Shown here in pieces: positions 60,475-64,000 of a stretch of 64,000 nt of DNA (the stretch's first letter is position 1; every line of letters starts with the position of its first letter). The DNA comes from an uncultured Oscillospiraceae bacterium (lineage in GTDB: Bacteria > Bacillota > Clostridia > Oscillospirales > Oscillospiraceae): contig CAKTEQ010000001.1 of the NCBI GenBank assembly GCA_934552825.1, forward strand, positions 124,001 through 188,000, given 5' to 3'. Below the pieces are notes generated by a model. That model was not told the DNA's origin. It did not search any database and saw only the letters and a list, made by a program, of their open reading frames with translations. The position numbers were made by a program, and so were the translations under genes.

Positions 60475-60563
60475 GCAGCGGTATCGAAGTGGTCATAACG
60501 GGGCTGACTCGAAATCAGTTTGAGGGAAACCTCACGAGGGTTCGAATCCCTCCCGCTGCGCCA
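60475..60563 (+). tRNA. tRNA-Ser (anticodon CGA)
   Basis: Acceptor GCAGCGG (60475-60481) pairs with CCGCTGC (60553-60559); discriminator G, encoded CCA at 60561-60563. The anticodon stem GCTGA/TCAGT encloses CTCGAAA with anticodon CGA, reading UCG. A long variable arm (TGAGG/CCTCA) and the T-stem GAGGG/CCCTC around TTCGAAT confirm a class II serine tRNA. Confidence 0.95.
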
Positions 60564-60565
60564 AA

Positions 60566-60601
60566 GGGCTCTGAAAGCTTTACGTTTTCAGAGCCCTTTT
60601 T
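60566..60601 (+). terminator. Terminator of the tRNA gene
   Basis: GGGCTCTGAAA (60567-60577) with TTTCAGAGCCC (60586-60596), then TTTTT. It starts three bases behind the CCA. Confidence 0.93.
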
Positions 60602-60631
60602 CTTTTGCGGTACTGTCCCGCAATATCCTTA

Positions 60632-60659
60632 TTGCAATAATCTGCCAATGTGGTAGAAT
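60632..60659 (+). promoter_or_regulatory. Promoter of trkA-trkH
   Basis: TTGCAA (60632-60637), 16-base spacer, TAGAAT (60654-60659), 36 bases before the ATG of trkA. Confidence 0.65.
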
Positions 60660-60695
60660 TGACGGAGAAATCTTTGTTTTTACAGGGGTATTCAT

Positions 60696-62057
60696 ATGGA
60701 TATTATTATCGTCGGATGCGGAAAGATCGGCAAGTCCATAATCGCGAGCCTTACAGCCGAGGGGCACGATATCACAGTCATCGAACAGGACCCGGACGTT
60801 CTCTCCGAGGTCACAAATATTTATGATGTCATAGGCATATGCGGCAGCGGCGTGGATTACGAAACACTTGCAGAAGCGGGCATCGACAAGGCCGAGATGT
60901 TTGTCTCCGTTACGGGCTCGGACGAAATGAATATGCTCAGCTGCTTCTTCGCGAAGAAAATGGGCGCTGCGCACACCATCGCCCGGATACGCAACCCGGA
61001 GTATAACGACAGGAGCCTCGGCTTCATGCGCCAGCAGCTCGCCCTGAGCATGTCCGTTAACCCCGAGCGTCTCGCCGCCCGGGAGCTTTTCAATATTCTG
61101 CGGCTGCCCAACGCCGCGAAGGTCGAGAGCTTTTCCAGAGGCAACTTTGAGATGGTCGAGATCCGAATCAGCGAAGGCTCGGAGCTGGACGGTCTCTCCC
61201 TGAGCCGCATGCGCGAAAAATACAAGGCGAGCGTCCTTGTCTGTGCCGTGGAGCGGGACAGTCAGCTTTACATTCCCGACGGCAACTTTGTCCTGCGTAA
61301 GGGGGACAAAATTGGCCTTATCGCCTCCCACACCGAGGTCCAGAAGCTGCTTAAGCTGCTGGGCGCTCTTAGACGCCAGGCGAAAAACATCATGATACTT
61401 GGCGGCAGCAAGACCGCCTATTACCTCGCAAAAATGTGCTGCTCCACCGGCATGAACGTAAAGATAATCGAAAAAAATCAGAAGCGCTGTGAGGAGCTCT
61501 CAGTCCTGCTGCCTAAGGCTATGATAATCTGCGGAGACGGCGCTCAGCAGGAGCTGCTCCTGGAAGAGGGCATTACATCCCAGGACGCCTTTGTCTCACT
61601 CACAGGCATGGACGAGGAGAACATCATCATCTCCCTGTTTGCCTCCCGCCAGAGGGTCCCAAAGGTCATATCCAAGATAAACCGCAGCGAGATGCTCACC
61701 ATGGCGCGCCAGATGGGTCTGGAGAGCATAATAACTCCCCGGGAGATCACCTCGAACATCCTCGTGCGCTTTGCCCGCGCCCTTGAAAACTCCATGGGTA
61801 GCAATGTGGAAACCCTTTACAGACTCATGGATGGCAAGGCTGAGGCCCTGGAATTCAATGCCGGGAGCGATCTCACCTTCCTGAACAAGCCCCTCAAGGA
61901 GCTTAACTTCAGGAAAAACATACTCATCGGCGGCATCCTGAGGGGCAGAAAGACGATCATCCCCTCCGGCGACGACATGATCCTCCCCGGAGACAGAGTC
62001 ATCGTTCTCGCTGCGGATCAGCGTCTTCAGGACCTCTCCGACATTATCAATAAGTAA
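60696..62057 (+). CDS. trkA: Trk potassium uptake regulatory subunit TrkA
   Basis: A 453-residue cytoplasmic ring protein gating the TrkH channel in response to nucleotides. It is duplicated: two RCK-N Rossmann domains (MDIIIVGCGKIGKSIIASLTAEGHDITVIEQDP; KNIMILGGSKTAYYLAKMCCSTGMNVKIIEKN) each followed by an RCK-C domain. Length matches the two-domain TrkA. trkH follows 15 bases downstream. Confidence 0.96.
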   Translation: MDIIIVGCGKIGKSIIASLTAEGHDITVIEQDPDVLSEVTNIYDVIGICGSGVDYETLAEAGIDKAEMFVSVTGSDEMNMLSCFFAKKMGAAHTIARIRNPEYNDRSLGFMRQQLALSMSVNPERLAARELFNILRLPNAAKVESFSRGNFEMVEIRISEGSELDGLSLSRMREKYKASVLVCAVERDSQLYIPDGNFVLRKGDKIGLIASHTEVQKLLKLLGALRRQAKNIMILGGSKTAYYLAKMCCSTGMNVKIIEKNQKRCEELSVLLPKAMIICGDGAQQELLLEEGITSQDAFVSLTGMDEENIIISLFASRQRVPKVISKINRSEMLTMARQMGLESIITPREITSNILVRFARALENSMGSNVETLYRLMDGKAEALEFNAGSDLTFLNKPLKELNFRKNILIGGILRGRKTIIPSGDDMILPGDRVIVLAADQRLQDLSDIINK

Positions 62058-62072
62058 GGGGAATAGCCGTTT

Positions 62073-63515
62073 ATGAATCGCAGAATGGTTTTCCATACAG
62101 TGGGACAGATGCTGAAGGTCGAGGGACTGCTTATGGTTCTGCCCGCCATCGTCTCACTCATATACGGTGAAAAGTGCTTCTGGGCATTCGTCATAGCTGT
62201 CGCTGTCGCTGTCGCTCTGGGTTACTTTTTCACCCTGACCTGCCGCAGCAAAAACCGGGTCATCTTCGCCAAAGAGGGCTTCGTGACCGTGGCGCTGGCC
62301 TGGGTATTCCTCTCTCTGGTAGGCGCGCTGCCCTTTGTCATCAGCGGGGACATCCCTTCATATGTGGACGCATTTTTTGAGACCGTGAGCGGCTTTACGA
62401 CCACTGGTGCCTCCATACTTACAGACGTCGAAGCCCTCAGCCGCGGCGCTCTCTTCTGGCGCAGCTTTACCCACTGGGTCGGCGGTATGGGCATACTCGT
62501 TTTCATCGTCGCGGTTATACCCATGGTCTCCGACCGCAATATACACATACTCCGTGCCGAAATGCCCGGCCCCACGATGGGAAAGCTCGTCCCGCGCCTT
62601 GGGCAGACGGCGAAAATCCTCTATCTAATTTATATGATCATGACCGTGGTGCAGATAATCATGCTCCTGTGCGGCGGCATGCCCCTTTTTGAGAGCTGCA
62701 TCTACTCCTTCGGCACGGCGGGTACAGGCGGCTTTGCTGTAAACGCCGACTGTCTCGCGGGGTACTCGAGCTATATACAGTGGGTCATAACCATATTCAT
62801 GCTCCTTTTCGGTGTCAACTTCAACCTGTATTACATGATACTCATCCGCCGTGTGCGCTCTGTTGCAAGGAGTGACGAGTTCTGGTGCTACCTAGCCTTC
62901 TTCGTCCTCGCCGCCGCCGCGATAACGGTTAATATCCTGCCCCTATACAAAAACGTCTCCGACTGCATACGGCTCGCCGCATTCCAGGTCAGCTCCGTCA
63001 TGACAACCACCGGCTACGCCACGGCGGACTTCAATCTCTGGCCAGATTTTTCAAAGGCTATACTCTTGATCCTTATGTTCGTTGGCGGCTGCGCCGGTTC
63101 CACCGCAGGCGGGCTGAAGGTGAGCCGCGTTGTCATGCTCTTTAAGCTGGGGCGCCGGGAGATGCACAAGCTGCTCCACCCCCGCTCCGTGCGCAGCGTC
63201 CGCCTTGAGGGCAAAAAGCTGGACGACTCCGTCCTATACGGCGTCGGCTCGTACCTGGCGGTGTATGTGCTGCTGTTCTTCCTGCTGTTTTTGATAATCA
63301 GCTTCGAACCCTTCGGCTTCGAGACTAATTTCACAGCCGTAGCCACCTGCATAAATAATGTCGGCCCCGGTTTCGGAATGGTCGGACCAGCGGGAAGCTT
63401 CGCAGCTTACAGCGGCTTTTCCAAGATAATCCTGTCCATCGCAATGCTCCTCGGCAGACTGGAAATATACCCCCTGCTTATCTGCCTGACTCCCTCCACC
63501 TGGACAAAGAAATAA
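62073..63515 (+). CDS. trkH: Trk potassium uptake transmembrane protein TrkH
   Basis: A 480-residue K+ channel protein with four pore repeats: GFTTTGASIL, GTAGTGGFAV, MTTTGYATADF and NNVGPGFGMV hold the selectivity glycines. Intervening helix pairs give the usual ten or so membrane segments. AAGGGGAA precedes the ATG. It forms a K+ uptake system with TrkA. Confidence 0.97.
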   Translation: MNRRMVFHTVGQMLKVEGLLMVLPAIVSLIYGEKCFWAFVIAVAVAVALGYFFTLTCRSKNRVIFAKEGFVTVALAWVFLSLVGALPFVISGDIPSYVDAFFETVSGFTTTGASILTDVEALSRGALFWRSFTHWVGGMGILVFIVAVIPMVSDRNIHILRAEMPGPTMGKLVPRLGQTAKILYLIYMIMTVVQIIMLLCGGMPLFESCIYSFGTAGTGGFAVNADCLAGYSSYIQWVITIFMLLFGVNFNLYYMILIRRVRSVARSDEFWCYLAFFVLAAAAITVNILPLYKNVSDCIRLAAFQVSSVMTTTGYATADFNLWPDFSKAILLILMFVGGCAGSTAGGLKVSRVVMLFKLGRREMHKLLHPRSVRSVRLEGKKLDDSVLYGVGSYLAVYVLLFFLLFLIISFEPFGFETNFTAVATCINNVGPGFGMVGPAGSFAAYSGFSKIILSIAMLLGRLEIYPLLICLTPSTWTKK

Positions 63516-63516
63516 A

Positions 63517-63553
63517 AAAATCCCGCAGGGCTTTAAGCCCTGCGGGATTTGAT
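63517..63553. terminator. Bidirectional terminator behind trkH
   Basis: AAATCCCGCAGGGC, TTTAA, GCCCTGCGGGATTT with flanking A and T runs; shared with the convergent gene at the right edge. Confidence 0.93.
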
Positions 63554-63559
63554 TTTATA

Positions 63560-64000
63560 TTATTCCAGCGCGCCTCTGCACTCCAGATACTTCACAAGCA
63601 GCTGTGCCATGTCAGCCTTTGACACCTTTGAGGTGTTCAGGCAGATGTCATAGTTATCCGCTCTGCCCCAGAGACCTTCACTGAAAAAGTTATAATACGC
63701 GGCGCGCTCCCTGTCCGCCTTCTTGATGCGCTTTGCCGCATCATTGCGTCCGTAGCCGTCGCGCTCCATAACGTGCGCAATACGGTCCTCGTCCTGGGCG
63801 GAGATAAAGACACTGACAACGTCGAAAGTGTCCGCCAGGAGCTTATCAGCCCGTCTGCCGACGATCACGCAGGGTGACTTCTCCGCCAGTTCTCTTATGG
63901 TATCCACCTGAGCTTTGTACACCTGCTCGCCCAGCGTGCTGCCGCCGCCGTAAAATCCGCCGGTCAAGCCAGCGTCCAGGGAATACATCAGCCCCAGATT
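63560..64000 (-). CDS. Cytidylate-kinase-like protein (5' end beyond the window)
   Basis: About 147 C-terminal residues of a cytidylate-kinase-like P-loop protein: ELAEKSPCVIVGRRADKLLAD, FISAQDEDRIAHVMERDGYGRNDAAKRIKKADRERAAYYNFFSEGLWGRADNYDICLNTSKVSKADMAQLLVKYL, where R..D..RA.YY and the YD..LNTS ending are family marks. The frame is open to the right edge, so the N-terminus with the P-loop is outside. Members are common in Clostridia and their substrate is not established. Confidence 0.85.
   Translation of the reverse strand, partial: NLGLMYSLDAGLTGGFYGGGSTLGEQVYKAQVDTIRELAEKSPCVIVGRRADKLLADTFDVVSVFISAQDEDRIAHVMERDGYGRNDAAKRIKKADRERAAYYNFFSEGLWGRADNYDICLNTSKVSKADMAQLLVKYLECRGALE

Noticed and set aside
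1..64000. CRISPR arrays, prophage, insertion sequences, rRNA
   Set aside because: No spaced direct repeats, transposase, integrase, phage structural genes or rRNA sequence were seen in either strand.

Overview
The window is about 57% GC (estimated by eye) and reads as chromosomal DNA of an endospore-forming, anaerobic Clostridia, most like the gut Oscillospiraceae/Ruminococcaceae. The reasons are a single-chain pyruvate:ferredoxin oxidoreductase, T-box and guanine riboswitch control, sporulation genes (yqfC, yqfD, a ylbJ-like gene), the era-yqzL-recO and coaD-rsmD-uvrC neighbourhoods typical of Firmicutes, strong AGGAGG ribosome sites, and frequent TTG/GTG starts. No phage, insertion sequence, CRISPR array or rRNA was seen. 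Both ends cut a gene: glmM on the left and a cytidylate-kinase-like gene on the right.

Layout. 1-4.3 kb: glmM, a half-length DapF-like protein, a DUF421/DUF4363 membrane pair, nrdR and two small genes. 4.3-14.7 kb: one long minus-strand unit of two-component system, beta-propeller/solute-binding lipoprotein, two importer permeases, HlyD-type adaptor, MacB-like membrane protein and sugar-type ABC ATPase. 14.9-24.8 kb: a plus-strand T-box operon of degenerate isopropylmalate-synthase-like protein, TIM-barrel/acyl-CoA ligase fusion, branched-chain aminotransferase and 2-oxoacid:ferredoxin oxidoreductase, followed by thrB. 24.8-29.6 kb: minus-strand transglutaminase-like protein, acyl-CoA ligase, acyltransferase-like protein and degV. 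29.7-35.8 kb: guanine riboswitch, xpt, then a complete BMP-type nucleoside ABC importer. 35.8-38.6 kb: two GNATs, a LysR regulator and a decayed NhaC-type antiporter. 38.6-51.5 kb: housekeeping genes (coaD, rsmD, uvrC, HPr, mutS2, recO, yqzL, era, ybeY, phoH, yqfD, yqfC; divergent ylbJ-like gene and dCMP deaminase). 51.5-58.2 kb: F-type ATP synthase operon. 58.3-64 kb: NSS transporter, flavin-binding protein, tRNA-Ser(CGA), trkA-trkH.

The most unusual object is in the ATP synthase operon. Its order is atpI-a-c-b-[b'-delta-alpha]-gamma-beta-epsilon. One uninterrupted 749-codon frame joins a membrane-anchored b'-type stalk helix, only the C-terminal domain of delta, and a complete alpha subunit. 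Alpha is present three times in F1 while delta is normally present once, so the fusion implies three stalk/delta arms, or processing, or internal translation of alpha. The same operon encodes an epsilon without its C-terminal helices.

Other points worth a second look are the hybrid importer/exporter ABC operon, the T-box operon whose first enzyme has lost its metal ligands and whose second protein is a two-enzyme fusion, an E2-like acyltransferase with the catalytic His replaced, and a half-size DapF homologue without its catalytic Cys. All function calls come from reading motifs and gene order; no database search was run.
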